NCBI GenBank assembly: GCA_029861865.1
Contig: JAOTYL010000003.1
Coordinates: 124,001 to 188,000, forward strand
Direction of reading: 5' to 3'
Source of the DNA: Myxococcales bacterium
GTDB lineage: Bacteria; Myxococcota_A; Polyangia; Polyangiales; Houyiibacteriaceae
DNA: 64,000 bases
The position numbers and the translations under genes were made by a program. This document shows, in pieces, positions 7,577-16,221 of this stretch (its first letter is position 1; each line of letters begins with the position of its first letter). Under the pieces are notes generated by a model that saw nothing but the letters and a program-made list of their open reading frames with translations, did no database searches and was not told the origin of the DNA.

Positions 7577-9571
7577 TCAGGGCGCTTCAGGCGTGTGCCA
7601 GATCGGCGAAGACCAGGCGCGCTCTTGGATCGAACGTTGGGCTTCGATTGTAGAATGGCAACACGCGGCGAAGTCCTCGGGAACGTTGTCGATGTCACTG
7701 CAATCGACCTCGAGCTCGTTGCACAGCAAAGTGCTCCATCGACACACGGGGTTTTCGAGGATTCGAGCGTAGTAAAAGGCGCGCTGCGTCGGGTCGAACT
7801 CCGGATCGGTCCAGACGGTGCAAAGCGACGGATAGCCCTCCCCTGAGGTCTCGCAGGTATTGATGTCGACGTCGGCAGGCCGGTCGCCGCCAGCGACATC
7901 GAACACCTTTTCCTGCGCCTCGCCGCTGTTGTCGACCCACCCTTTCACGACTTGAATTCGCTCTAGCGGCGTCCCCGGCGCTCCTTCGGAGCCTGGGTCC
8001 TGGAGTGCGGAAATGAAGAATTTCGGGCTCGGGCTCTCACCCTCCGGAAGCGCCGGCAGCGTCCCGCCCATGGGCACGCCGTTCTGGTCCGCAACCTCGA
8101 TCAAGTTCTGCATGTCGCACGCACCTGTCGGGATGTCCCAACCACCAAACATGCGTAGAACTGGGCGCGTTCCGCTTGTGGCGTACACCTCGCGCCGGCG
8201 CAGCGCATCGAAGATCGCATCGCGGGTGTTTTCTTCGGCCCAGACGAAGGCGAGCCCGCCCCCGTTCGACTCGATCCCGCTCGCCGGCAAGAACGCAAGT
8301 ATGCGGCGCGGCTCCCAGTCGAGCGATCCGGTGTGGCCGGTGTTGCGATAGTCGTTTTCGTTGGTCTTTCCAGAATCGGCGTTGTGCCCATCGGTCGCGC
8401 CGATCATGCCAAACTGAAAAGGGTTCACGCCGATCGACTCTTCTTGCACGAGCCCTTCCTTAAGGCCGTTACGAACATACGAAAGCGGCGGAATGCTCGC
8501 GGGCACGGGCGGGCCGATTAGAGAGCTCTTGTCGTAGCTTTCGAAGCCGCATCGTTCGTCGTTGCTGAGGATGCCCGGCTTGCACTCCGAAGAGCCCTTG
8601 TGCTGGAACACCTCGACGATCGGCTCCATTCGCGCGCGAAATTCGGCGTCCTCCGCGGAGAGCGGTGACCCGTCCTCATTGACCGGATTGAACATCAAGC
8701 CTTGGCTGAAGTTCGAGTTGTGCGGGATCGCGAGCACGTCGCAGCCGGGCAGGTCTTCGAGGCACTCGGAGCGCAGTCGGCTCCACAAGCCCTGCGGCGT
8801 GAACACTGTTTCGAAAGAGACCACCCTCGACGGCACCGTTGCGTTTCGAAAGAGAACGTTGCGATGAATGTTGGCCCCCTGCGGGTTGCCGCTCCACTCG
8901 TAGCCGTTGAATGTGGTGAACTCGCATCGACGGTTGGCCTCGTTCGCCTGCGCCTGAATGTTCGCCCACACGTTTGCTTCCTCTTCGGAACAATCGGCGC
9001 CAAGCATGGGATCGCATATCGCCGGACGGCCCGGGGGGTCCTGGTTGGCCAAAGCGAAGATCTGGAGGAAGATCGGCGGAAGCTCCCCCACCTCGCGGTG
9101 CATCGTTGCGTCTTTCGCTCTGGCAATTTGCTCGCGCCACGCTTCACAGAACTCGGTGTCGTAGCCGTCGGCACCCTCCGTTGTACAAGTCTCGCTTTCT
9201 CCAAAGAGCTCGGCGTGCTCGGTCACTGCGGCGAAGTCGAGCGGGCGCCGAAGCTGCACCGTGCGGCGCGCGGAAGCGGGCTCGAAAGGCGGAATCTCGA
9301 GCGCTTCACCGCGCGCGAATCGATAGGCATCGCGCGGCTCGGCCACCACGCCGGCGAACTCGGCGTCGAACGAGAGATTGGTATGAATATGCAGCTCGCC
9401 GACGTAGAGGTTGCGGAGCGGATTGCGATCCGGACAGGGATCTGGTGGAGGAGCGACGCACTCGGGATCCGTCGATCCTTCGGGGCAAGAGTTTGCGTCG
9501 GCCGAATCTTTGCACCCGACCATCGCCGCGAAGATCGCGAACAAGACCGGGATGTGGGGTACTGAACGCAT
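7577..9571 (-). CDS. DUF3604 family lipoprotein (PHP-like)
   Basis: This 664-residue protein starts at ATG 9571 with a lipoprotein signal ending VGC20. A longer reading upstream would bury that signal. After a Cys/Pro-rich linker the domain begins LYVGELH61-I-H63-TNLSFDA, the start of DUF3604, a PHP-phosphoesterase-like family of unknown substrate. Other conserved patches are DFAAVTEHAE, ATDGHNADSGKTNENDY and VYATSGTRPVLRMFGGWDIP, all usual for DUF3604. The many Asp and His residues suggest a metal centre. The C-terminus carries extra Cys (CRWSTLLCNELEVDC), perhaps disulfide-linked outside the cytoplasm. It is convergent with the DJ-1 gene and separated from the GST-like gene by about 85 bp. 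Confidence 0.88.
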   Translation of the reverse strand: MRSVPHIPVLFAIFAAMVGCKDSADANSCPEGSTDPECVAPPPDPCPDRNPLRNLYVGELHIHTNLSFDAEFAGVVAEPRDAYRFARGEALEIPPFEPASARRTVQLRRPLDFAAVTEHAELFGESETCTTEGADGYDTEFCEAWREQIARAKDATMHREVGELPPIFLQIFALANQDPPGRPAICDPMLGADCSEEEANVWANIQAQANEANRRCEFTTFNGYEWSGNPQGANIHRNVLFRNATVPSRVVSFETVFTPQGLWSRLRSECLEDLPGCDVLAIPHNSNFSQGLMFNPVNEDGSPLSAEDAEFRARMEPIVEVFQHKGSSECKPGILSNDERCGFESYDKSSLIGPPVPASIPPLSYVRNGLKEGLVQEESIGVNPFQFGMIGATDGHNADSGKTNENDYRNTGHTGSLDWEPRRILAFLPASGIESNGGGLAFVWAEENTRDAIFDALRRREVYATSGTRPVLRMFGGWDIPTGACDMQNLIEVADQNGVPMGGTLPALPEGESPSPKFFISALQDPGSEGAPGTPLERIQVVKGWVDNSGEAQEKVFDVAGGDRPADVDINTCETSGEGYPSLCTVWTDPEFDPTQRAFYYARILENPVCRWSTLLCNELEVDCSDIDNVPEDFAACCHSTIEAQRSIQERAWSSPIWHTPEAP

Positions 9572-9657
9572 TCCGCTTGATAACAAGATCTCAACCCCCT
9601 GGAAAGAAGTTTTGACACCCAATGTGACGTTATCTTGATCGCTCGCGCTCACGGCCG

Positions 9658-10683
9658 CTAAGCAAAAAGGACTTCACAGCCGGTGCCTTCGAGGAAAGCG
9701 TCGACGGTCTTGCGCGCGGTGGCATCGAGTCCTGCGTAGCTCTCGCGCAGCCAACCGAGGCACTTTTTCTGATACGAAAAAGGCTTTTGGACCCATGGGC
9801 GCCCTGCGATTTCCGTCTCGACACGCTCGGCCTTTCGCTCGACCGCATCGGCGTTGGCGAGAAGAAAGGGCGCATACACACGACCGACCTCGGCGAGCAA
9901 GCCTTTGAAGGTGTCCGGCATGTCGCCGGGGCCGAACCAGTCATCGTCGGTGGGCTCCAAACCGGATAGCTCCTCCATCACCTCGACCCACGCGTAGATG
10001 CGCGGCGAACGCTCGGCCGTGATCGCCATCGACGTCGGGTCGAAAAGCGCGAGACAGGTCAACTGGCCCATGATGGCGAAATCACTCGATGCGGGGCGGC
10101 CGAAAAGGAACCGACTCTTCTGCAGTTGTGCATCAAACGCCGACAGAAAGCGTACGTAGCTATCCTCGATGACCGGTGCGGTGACATCGTTCGACCCGAC
10201 GACCCCGAGCCTCCCGACCTGACGATCCCCGAACATCTTCTGGAACGGCGCGATCTGCTCGTCGGTGACATTGGCGGTGCCCCAATGCGGAAGGATGCGG
10301 CGCGCTTTTTCGACGTCTGCCTCGAAGTACCAACGGTAGTGGTACATGCATTTGGTCAACCACTCGTCGGCGTAGTCCTCGAGCAGTTCATCGAGAAACC
10401 GCATCGCTGGGTCCCGTGGAATGATCGACCGACCGTCGAAGGCCCGCTCGAAGCGACGAATGAGCGGCGTTGAATCGGTGGTTGCCACGATTTCGCCCGC
10501 TTCGTTCGGAAGATAGAACGTCGGAAGAAGCGGCACTTTCGCTTTGGGTAGCTTCGCCGCCTCCGGGGAGTTTTGCAGAATGAACAGATAAGGGATCCGC
10601 CGATAGCGCAAGACCCCGCGCATCTTGCGCGTGTAGGGCGACCCAGGAGCACCCATCAGGGTAAGCGGTGTGGAAAGCGTCAT
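9658..10683 (-). CDS. GST-like protein (N-terminal thioredoxin-fold domain)
   Basis: This is a 341-residue protein with a glutathione S-transferase N-domain: MGAPGSPYTRKMRGVLRYRRIPY, then KVPLLPTFYLPNEAGEIVATTDSTPLIRRFE, with the cis-Pro and 'DST' glutathione-contact analogues. The helical C-domain includes FLFGRPASSDFAIMGQLTCL, the usual N-capping box region (S-x-x-D). It is longer than the canonical 200-220 residues, with a C-terminal extension shared with the divergent neighbour at 10783 (both end in a 'GTG/GTGW..EVL.' motif). That points to an ancient duplication. Substrate unknown. Confidence 0.8.
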   Translation of the reverse strand: MTLSTPLTLMGAPGSPYTRKMRGVLRYRRIPYLFILQNSPEAAKLPKAKVPLLPTFYLPNEAGEIVATTDSTPLIRRFERAFDGRSIIPRDPAMRFLDELLEDYADEWLTKCMYHYRWYFEADVEKARRILPHWGTANVTDEQIAPFQKMFGDRQVGRLGVVGSNDVTAPVIEDSYVRFLSAFDAQLQKSRFLFGRPASSDFAIMGQLTCLALFDPTSMAITAERSPRIYAWVEVMEELSGLEPTDDDWFGPGDMPDTFKGLLAEVGRVYAPFLLANADAVERKAERVETEIAGRPWVQKPFSYQKKCLGWLRESYAGLDATARKTVDAFLEGTGCEVLFA

Positions 10684-10745
10684 CGGGAACCTCGTGGTGC
10701 CGGCGCGTCGATCGAAGGATCGACAGCCTTGATTATGGCAGGGAG

Positions 10746-10756
10746 TATGTCATTAT
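10746..10756. promoter_or_regulatory. TATGTCA word in divergent GST-like promoter
   Basis: TATGTCATTAT is embedded in GGGA...TCCC (10741-10759), within the 99-bp gap between the divergent genes starting at 10683 and 10783. It matches the TATGTCA words before the dehalogenase and the TetR gene. Only three occurrences support it. Confidence 0.25.
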
Positions 10757-10782
10757 CCCGGTTCCACGCAAGAGGCAGCTTC

Positions 10783-11862
10783 ATGACCGCTGGCGCCCCG
10801 TACCGTTTTCTGGCCTTTGACCTTTCGTATTTCTCGGCGAAGGTCCGCCCAGCGCTCCGATACAAGCGGCTTTGGTACGAAGAGGTCCCAGCCGATCTGA
10901 GCGTCGTGTATCAGCGCACGGGGATGAACTTCATTCCCATCGTCATTACGCCTGAGGATGCCACCTGGCAGGATTCGACCGACATCTACGCGCATCTGGA
11001 GGAGCGCTACCCAGACCCACCCCTCTTTCCGATGACCCCCGTGCAGCGAGTCGCCGCGCACTTGGTGGAGCTCTATGTCGATGAGTTCGCGCTTCTCCCG
11101 GCGATGTACACTCGCTGGGGGACCGACGAACGAGAGCGCTACACCCGCGCCCTGTTCGAAGCGACGTTCGGCACCCAGATGGGCAAGCTCGCTGCCGACA
11201 CGATGTTATCTCGCAGAGACTCGCTTGGGATCGAGTCCGCCAATGCCACCGCGATCGAGGCCCATACCGATGACCTGCTCGCCGCACTCTCCAGCCATTT
11301 CACGGACCACCGCTACCTCCTCGGAAGCCGCATGTCGTTTGCGGACTGCGCGCTAATGGGACCCCTCTACGGTCACTTCTATATCGATCTGATCTCGCGG
11401 AAGCTTCTCCTGGAAACCGCGCTTCCTGTCGTGAGCTGGATCCAGCGCTGCAACTTTCCGGACTCAGCCTCCCACAAAGATTGGTTCGCTGACGATGCGC
11501 TTTCACCATCGTTGATTGAAGTGCTTACGGTGATGGGACGCGATGCCGCACCGGCGATCCTGCAGATGGTTCGCGTCGTCGAACGATGGGCTGACGACCG
11601 GCCATCTGACAAAGCCAAAGCGCCTCATCGACTTACAGTTGAAACCATCACGCTGCGAGGCACGCAGATCAAACGGATCGTTGTCCCCTACAGCTTGTGG
11701 TCACTTCAGCAGGCACTCGATGTCTATCGCGGTTTCAACGACGACGAGCGTGCCCGTGTCGATGAAGCCATCAAGGGGACCGGCTGGGCCGAAGTGCTTG
11801 CGTACGTGCCGCGCCATCGCCTGCGAAAAGAAAACTTCAAGCTGGTGTTTAAGGACCGATGA
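10783..11862 (+). CDS. GST-like protein, paralogue of divergent neighbour
   Basis: This 359-residue protein begins YRFLAFDLSYFSAKVRPALRYKRLWYEE, a GST N-domain in which the usual 'SPY..K' region reads LSYFSAKVR. IPIVITPEDATWQDSTDIYAHLE gives the cis-Pro strand and the DS/T glutathione-loop analogue. RYLLGSRMSFADCALMGPLYGHFY is the C-domain N-capping region. The C-terminal tail (VDEAIKGTGWAEVLAYVPR) matches the tail of the 9658-10683 protein. ATG 10783 is chosen because AGAGG precedes it; ATG 10747 would leave only 1 bp to its purine run. It reads in line with another GST at 11884. Confidence 0.8.
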   Translation: MTAGAPYRFLAFDLSYFSAKVRPALRYKRLWYEEVPADLSVVYQRTGMNFIPIVITPEDATWQDSTDIYAHLEERYPDPPLFPMTPVQRVAAHLVELYVDEFALLPAMYTRWGTDERERYTRALFEATFGTQMGKLAADTMLSRRDSLGIESANATAIEAHTDDLLAALSSHFTDHRYLLGSRMSFADCALMGPLYGHFYIDLISRKLLLETALPVVSWIQRCNFPDSASHKDWFADDALSPSLIEVLTVMGRDAAPAILQMVRVVERWADDRPSDKAKAPHRLTVETITLRGTQIKRIVVPYSLWSLQQALDVYRGFNDDERARVDEAIKGTGWAEVLAYVPRHRLRKENFKLVFKDR

Positions 11863-11883
11863 TCAGTCAAAGGACGTGAGCCC

Positions 11884-12573
11884 ATGATCGATCTCTATAC
11901 CGCGCCCACACCCAACGGTCACAAAGCTTCGGTGACGCTCGAGGAGCTCGAGCTGCCTTACGAAGCCCACTTCGTTAACATCGGCGCCGGCGAACAAAAC
12001 CAAGACTGGTACCTCGAGATCAATCCAAACGGTCGCATCCCCACCATCGTCGACCGGGATGCCGACAACCTCGCGGTTTTCGATTCGGGCGCGATCATGG
12101 TCTACCTCGCCGAAAAAACGGGTCGACTGTTGCCCGCGTCCGGACCGGGTAGGGCGCGGACCCTGTCGTGGCTGGCGTTTCAGCTGGGGCATATCGGGCC
12201 GATGATGGGGCAGGCCAACGTGTTCTATCGGTACTTCCCCGAGAAGATTCAGCCCGTGATCGATCGCTATCAAAACGAAAGCAGGCGCCTGTTCGAAGTG
12301 TTGGACCGACGGCTTGGACAAAGCGAATGGCTCGCGGACGAATTCTCGATCGCCGACATTGCGAATTGGTGCTGGGTACGCACGTACAAATGGTCCGGTG
12401 TGTCCCGCGATGGGTTGGAGCACCTCGATCGCTGGCTGGGCGCGATGAAACAACGGCCGGCCTGCCGGCGCGGCGTAGAGGTGCCCTTCACGCTCCCCAA
12501 CCTTACCGCTGCGGAAAATAAAGAAGCGGCCGAAGAGTTCCGCAAGAGCGCACAGAAGATCATCAAGAGGTGA
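11884..12573 (+). CDS. Glutathione S-transferase, YghU/Ure2p-like
   Basis: This 229-residue protein has a complete GST architecture. The N-domain [24 protein letters not shown] (TPNG is the nu-class/Ure2p active-site turn), [11 protein letters not shown] with the cis-Pro, and [20 protein letters not shown] with the D/E-S glutathione gamma-glutamyl contact are all present. The C-domain contains [19 protein letters not shown], the conserved N-capping box. Nu-class enzymes such as YghU have disulfide-bond reductase activity toward small hydroperoxides and disulfides. It lies 21 bp after the preceding GST-like gene and is followed by DUF2855, so it is probably one operon. Confidence 0.9.
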   Translation: MIDLYTAPTPNGHKASVTLEELELPYEAHFVNIGAGEQNQDWYLEINPNGRIPTIVDRDADNLAVFDSGAIMVYLAEKTGRLLPASGPGRARTLSWLAFQLGHIGPMMGQANVFYRYFPEKIQPVIDRYQNESRRLFEVLDRRLGQSEWLADEFSIADIANWCWVRTYKWSGVSRDGLEHLDRWLGAMKQRPACRRGVEVPFTLPNLTAAENKEAAEEFRKSAQKIIKR

Positions 12574-12659
12574 CCTCGTCGCAAGTTTACGAGATGAATG
12601 ACCATGCCCCGTTGCGAGAAGCAACTCTTACACACCACACCGCGTTTAAGGAGACTCTT

Positions 12660-13757
12660 GTGACCAATTACACTGAGCTATGGGTAAATCGCGACGACTT
12701 TCGTTCCACCAAAATTGCGCAACGGGAAAACCCTCCGCTGAGTGATGGAGAAATCCGGGTGTCCATCGACAAGTTCGGACTTACCGCCAACAACGTCAGC
12801 TATGCGCTTACCGGCGACATGATTGGATATTGGAAGGCATACCCCGTCAACAGTGAAGACAATGAGCCTTGGGGCAGGGTGCCCGCGTGGGGCTGTGCTG
12901 ATGTGATTGAATCGAATTGCGATGACATCGCTGTCGGCGAACGCCTATGGGGCTTTTTTCCGATGGCCAGCCATGCAGTGTTGAAAGCGGGGAAGGTGAA
13001 GCCCGAGCGGTTTCTGGATATCTCAGAGCACCGGCGAGCCTTGGCAACACTGTACAATACTTACCGCCGTACCGATGCCGAGCCGGAGCTCGTCAAGCAG
13101 TTCGAGAACGAGCGCTGCTTGTTCCTCCCTTCATTGGGGACCTCTTTCATCGTTTACGACTATCTCGTCGACAACCACCTCTTCGGCGCCGAGCAGGTAC
13201 TGATCGGCTCGGCCTCCTCGAAGACCGGTTTCGGGGTCGCAAAGATGCTGCGCTCCGATGCCAACGTTGACCCGAAGCTCGTTGGCATTACCTCCCCGGG
13301 CAACCGTGACTTCGTCGAAGGCCTTGGCTGCTTTGACCAGGTCGTGTTGTACGGAGAAGAAGACCAAATCGACGCCAGCAAGCCCACCGCCTACATCGAC
13401 ATGTCCGGCGACGTCAGGCTGACCACCGCGGTGCACAAGCACGTTGGCGAAAACGTCGTTTGCAGCTCTTTGGTAGGAGCCAGCCACTGGGAGCAGGGCG
13501 GCGAGGTCGGAGAGTTGCCTGGAGCCGAACCCACCTTCTTCTTCGCGCCCACGCAATTCGCCAAGCGCCAAAAAGAATGGGGCGAGAGCGTGTTGATGAT
13601 GAAGGCGATGCAGACCAGCTTTGCCGTCGCCGCCGACATCAAGAAGCTGATGAGTATCGAATGGATCAACGATCCGAAAACTTTGCAGAAAACCTGGCTG
13701 GACCTGTTGGACAACAGAGTGCCGGCCAGCAGGGGCTTGATGGTTTCATTGGCGTAG
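12660..13757 (+). CDS. DUF2855 family protein (quinone-reductase-like)
   Basis: This 365-residue protein starts with the family hallmark ELWVNRDDFRSTKI at about residue 5. GTG 12660 is chosen because AAGGAG (12648-12653) stands 6 bp upstream and the conserved region begins at once after it. DUF2855 proteins look like medium-chain dehydrogenase/quinone oxidoreductase relatives. GSASSKTGFGVAKML resembles a nucleotide-binding Gly-rich loop, and VAYIDMSG-like AYIDMSGDVRLTTAVHKH follows. The precise reaction is unknown. The gene closes the GST-like run, which would fit an NADPH-dependent detoxification set. Confidence 0.85.
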   Translation: MTNYTELWVNRDDFRSTKIAQRENPPLSDGEIRVSIDKFGLTANNVSYALTGDMIGYWKAYPVNSEDNEPWGRVPAWGCADVIESNCDDIAVGERLWGFFPMASHAVLKAGKVKPERFLDISEHRRALATLYNTYRRTDAEPELVKQFENERCLFLPSLGTSFIVYDYLVDNHLFGAEQVLIGSASSKTGFGVAKMLRSDANVDPKLVGITSPGNRDFVEGLGCFDQVVLYGEEDQIDASKPTAYIDMSGDVRLTTAVHKHVGENVVCSSLVGASHWEQGGEVGELPGAEPTFFFAPTQFAKRQKEWGESVLMMKAMQTSFAVAADIKKLMSIEWINDPKTLQKTWLDLLDNRVPASRGLMVSLA

Positions 13758-13795
13758 GCAGTCTTCTCTTTGGCTCGGTGACCTGAGGGTAAGGT

Positions 13796-13820
13796 CCTCG
13801 GTCTAAGTCCGGCTCCCGCA
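13796..13820 (+). other. Weak tRNA T-arm/acceptor-like fragment
   Basis: CTCGG-TCTAAGT-CCGGC can form a T-stem with one mismatch and one wobble pair. It is followed by TCCCGCA, which looks like an acceptor 3' strand. The loop order (TCT) is not the consensus TTC, and no matching 5' half (GCGGGA...) was found nearby. It could be a decayed tRNA 3' end at the left side of the accessory patch, or chance. Confidence 0.2.
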
Positions 13821-13862
13821 ATCAAAACAAACGACTCATCCAAGACAGGAGCGCGCGCGGCT

Positions 13863-14058
13863 TTACCGCGCTCTCGACTCGAAAAACTTCTTGGCCACCC
13901 GAATCTCGTCGAGCAGAGGCTTCCTGTTCTTGAGGAACACCTCCTATGGTCGGCTCTGACAACGTTGCGGCCAGCGTCTTGATGTTGTCCTTGGCGAGGG
14001 GTAGGACACCCACGAGAGTGACGTTGTTGCCTCCGTCTGGGGCGGCGCCGTCGATCAC
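13863..14058 (-). pseudogene. Decayed gene end, family unknown
   Basis: Protein-like segments occur in two frames: VIDGAAPDGGNNVTLVGVLP and LAKDNIKTLAATLSEPTIGG in one, then VFLKNRKPLLDEIRVAKKFF ending at a stop (13863-13865) in the next. A single frameshift near 13945 would join them. The family is not recognised. Together with the neighbouring MBL remnant it suggests that an insertion destroyed a small operon here. Confidence 0.35.
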
Positions 14059-14065
14059 GGCCAGA

Positions 14066-14240
14066 TTACCAGCTCAACATCATCCGGTCTTCTGCGACTA
14101 TAATCGGTCCCGAATAATGCTGGCCCATGCCGGACTTAAACATGCGCGCAGCGATAACGTTTGGTGGAGCCGGGATTAGATGGGTAAGGACCAGTTTCGA
14201 CACGTTGGCATCGGACGCGATCTTGGCGAGCTCGAGGGCG
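14066..14240 (-). pseudogene. C-terminal remnant of an MBL-fold hydrolase
   Basis: The last 57 codons of a leftward frame read ALELAKIASDANVSKLVLTH then LIPAPPNVIAARMFKSGMGQ and IIVAEDRMMLSW. This aligns by eye with the C-terminus of the intact MBL-fold protein at 1671-2738 (AAESANEAGVDLLLMYHLIPPP ... VLGDDGMLV). Upstream codons turn into low-complexity Arg-rich sequence with no HxHxDH motif, so the rest of the gene is missing. Confidence 0.5.
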
Positions 14241-14472
14241 GAACAACCCGACCCTGGTTGACCTCGGGGCGTGGCGGGCTCGATGGCGACCAAGCGCCGC
14301 TGAAGCTCTTGCCGTCTCCGCGGTAACCGTCCTCGGGCCCGACGGTTGCCCCGCAATTCGCCTGCAGCGGCCTCAGCGCTTCGCATGAGCGGCTCATCTC
14401 ACGCTCCAGGCGCATCGGTGCGTCGACCGACGTGAGCCGTGGTCCCAAGGCCCCAGCTTCTAAGGGGCTCGG

Positions 14473-15381
14473 CTACATCTGCCCGGCCGCGCCATGCACC
14501 TGGCACATCCACCAGGTGCCCTGCGGAAACACGACGCCCCGGAGTCCCGCACGCCACTGCTCGAGCGCTTGCCGATACGCGCACCGAAACCCACGGAGCT
14601 CGGCGACGGCCTGAAAGAACACCTTCCTTTGTCCCCTTCCGACCGCAAAGGTCGGGTTTCGGTCGCGCAGGAGCTCGAAGCTCGTGGCTCTCCGATAGGG
14701 GGAGAGACGCCGTACGCGCCCCGCCCCGAGGACTCGCCAGCCCCGCGCCTTGACCTCGGCGCGGGCCTGCCGTTCTTGGCGCTCGAGCTCTTCGTTCACC
14801 GCCTCCCGCACCTCCTGGGCGGGATACGATCGCTCGAGCGTGGGCGGCAAGGTGAGGGTGAGCTCGACTGTGTCGGGCCACTTCTCATTGTCCGGACTGA
14901 AGAAGACCCGAGGTCGCTCGATCACCAAGGTGCGCCGTCCGAGCTCGTGCGGGAGCACGGTGATGCCGGGCCAGTCTCGAGCATGCGCGACGAGGCCCGC
15001 CTTAACGGGGTTAGCCATCACGTAGGCGAGCTTTTCGATCATCGCCTGCTCGGTGAGCAGCCGCACCACCGAGCTCTTTTCGTGGTCCCAGATGGGCCCC
15101 TCCCACTTGCGAATCACCTTGGCGCCAAGGGAGACGAGCCGATGCAGGTCGCGTAGAAACTCCGGCAGGCGTCGATTGGGATCGGTGATGACCAGGTGCT
15201 CGTGCGTCGACATGAGCGTGACGGCATGCACGAGGATGCCGAACTGCTTGGCGCACACGGCGAGGGCATAGAGGTAGAGCTGCCGAATGGCCGGGTCGGG
15301 CCGAAAGAGGTGGTGGCGGCGTAGCGTGCGCCGCGTGACCATCACGGTGTCGCCGGCAAGCACGAAGCGCGGCTGAGTCAT
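14473..15381 (-). CDS. REP-associated tyrosine transposase (RAYT, Y1_Tnp family)
   Basis: This 302-residue protein belongs to the IS200-like single-strand HUH transposase superfamily. The HUH motif is H60-E-H62 (VTLMSTHEHLVI) and the catalytic tyrosine is Y120 in LAYVMANPVKAGLV, the classic RAYT pattern. A long basic C-terminal half (VNEELERQERQARAEVKARG and beyond) exceeds the usual size of about 150-230 residues. RAYTs are domesticated transposases that act on REP hairpins and are rarely mobile themselves. Its ATG at 15381 is 8 bp from a pair of exact 114-bp repeats with hairpins, the expected arrangement for its substrate DNA. Confidence 0.88.
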   Translation of the reverse strand: MTQPRFVLAGDTVMVTRRTLRRHHLFRPDPAIRQLYLYALAVCAKQFGILVHAVTLMSTHEHLVITDPNRRLPEFLRDLHRLVSLGAKVIRKWEGPIWDHEKSSVVRLLTEQAMIEKLAYVMANPVKAGLVAHARDWPGITVLPHELGRRTLVIERPRVFFSPDNEKWPDTVELTLTLPPTLERSYPAQEVREAVNEELERQERQARAEVKARGWRVLGAGRVRRLSPYRRATSFELLRDRNPTFAVGRGQRKVFFQAVAELRGFRCAYRQALEQWRAGLRGVVFPQGTWWMCQVHGAAGQM

Positions 15382-15388
15382 GTGTGCT

Positions 15389-15616
15389 CAGTACGCACGA
15401 AGCGGGCCAAGGTCGCCGCAAGTGATTTCAAATCTTTGGCGTTGCCAAATCGGCGGATACCATCACAGGCGTTGGCGGACGCCAACCTGGGTGGGGTTGT
15501 TTCAGTACGCACGAAGCGGGCCAAGGTCGCCGCAAGTGATTTCAAATCTTTGGCGTTGCCAAATCGGCGGATACCATCACAGGCGTTGGCGGACGCCAAC
15601 CTGGGTGGGGTTGTTT
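15389..15616. repeat. Two exact 114-bp tandem repeats with internal hairpins (REP/BIME-like)
   Basis: Copies at 15389-15502 and 15503-15616 are identical by eye over all 114 bases. Each contains TTTGGC-GTT-GCCAAA (6-bp stem, 3-base loop) and GTTGGCG-GA-CGCCAAC (7-bp stem). The unit length is a multiple of three, so open frames run through it on both strands, but no ribosome site or protein family supports coding. The position directly upstream of the RAYT start suggests the transposase's cognate REP element. Confidence 0.85.
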
Positions 15617-15834
15617 GGTTTGCTCGCTCGGCCGACCAAGAGAGTTGAGAACCCATCTAGCAAGGGTCAGTTCGCGGTTCGATACACTTGGATCGGCTAA
15701 TGCGCGCCGAGCGGAGAGCTCGATGTCTTTCGGGACCACCGGTCCCAAAAGGGGGGTTAAAGGAGTCTCGTCGCGCTCAGTGGCGCCTGGCTCGTCCCTA
15801 AAAACCACGGGAAAACCAGGCGATTTAGGCTGGT

Positions 15835-15886
15835 GATTTGGGCTCCGGAGGCAGAAGTCGTGGGTTCGAATCCCTCCGCGTCCGCA
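15835..15886 (+). pseudogene. tRNA 3'-half fragment (class II, Leu/Ser-like)
   Basis: The segment ends in a T-arm GTGGG-TTCGAAT-CCCTC with the canonical loop and one stem mismatch, then acceptor-like CGCGTCCGCA. Upstream TTTGGGCTCC and a short variable region resemble the anticodon-side and variable arm of a leucine or serine tRNA. No 5' acceptor strand (GCGGACG) lies within tRNA distance, so it is not a functional tRNA. Such 3' ends are common integration scars. Confidence 0.5.
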
Positions 15887-16221
15887 AAGAATTTCAACGA
15901 GTTAGCGATCTCGTCCTCTTCATAGAAATCGCGCGTGTCCCCCGCGGGTCGCACACAGAGCGGAGGCGCCCGTCCTCGGGGTCCGGATCAAGCAAAACGA
16001 GGTTTGGATCAGCTCACCGCGCACTAGGTCTCCGCCACCGCTCTGGCCCTGTCGTTATACGGGTTGATGCAATTCGCGCCTGGTGACGCATGCACGACGG
16101 CAACCGAGTGCGATTATCCAACGAAGGAATGGATAAAGGCCGGTATCTGTACGGATGCCGCGCAACAGGCGTTTGCAGATGGAGATTTCGTCCCCACAAT
16201 TTCTTCCGGACACCGAGCGTC
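15887..16221. other. Gene-free spacer
   Basis: 335 bp between the tRNA-like fragment and the 3' end of the large Cys-rich lipoprotein gene. Short open frames on both strands lack ribosome sites and recognisable motifs. No clear hairpin terminator with a T-run was seen. Confidence 0.5.

Noticed and set aside
6658-7899. 413-codon leftward open frame opposite the DJ-1 gene
   Set aside because: Spans the 3' ends of two real genes and has no motif; both real genes keep family signatures on the other frames.
15389-15616. Possible CRISPR array
   Set aside because: Only two adjacent long units, no spacers, no cas genes nearby.
15378-15656. Leftward frame encoding a 38-residue repeat twice
   Set aside because: Arises because the 114-bp DNA repeat is divisible by three; no start signal or family. 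Treated as REP-like DNA.
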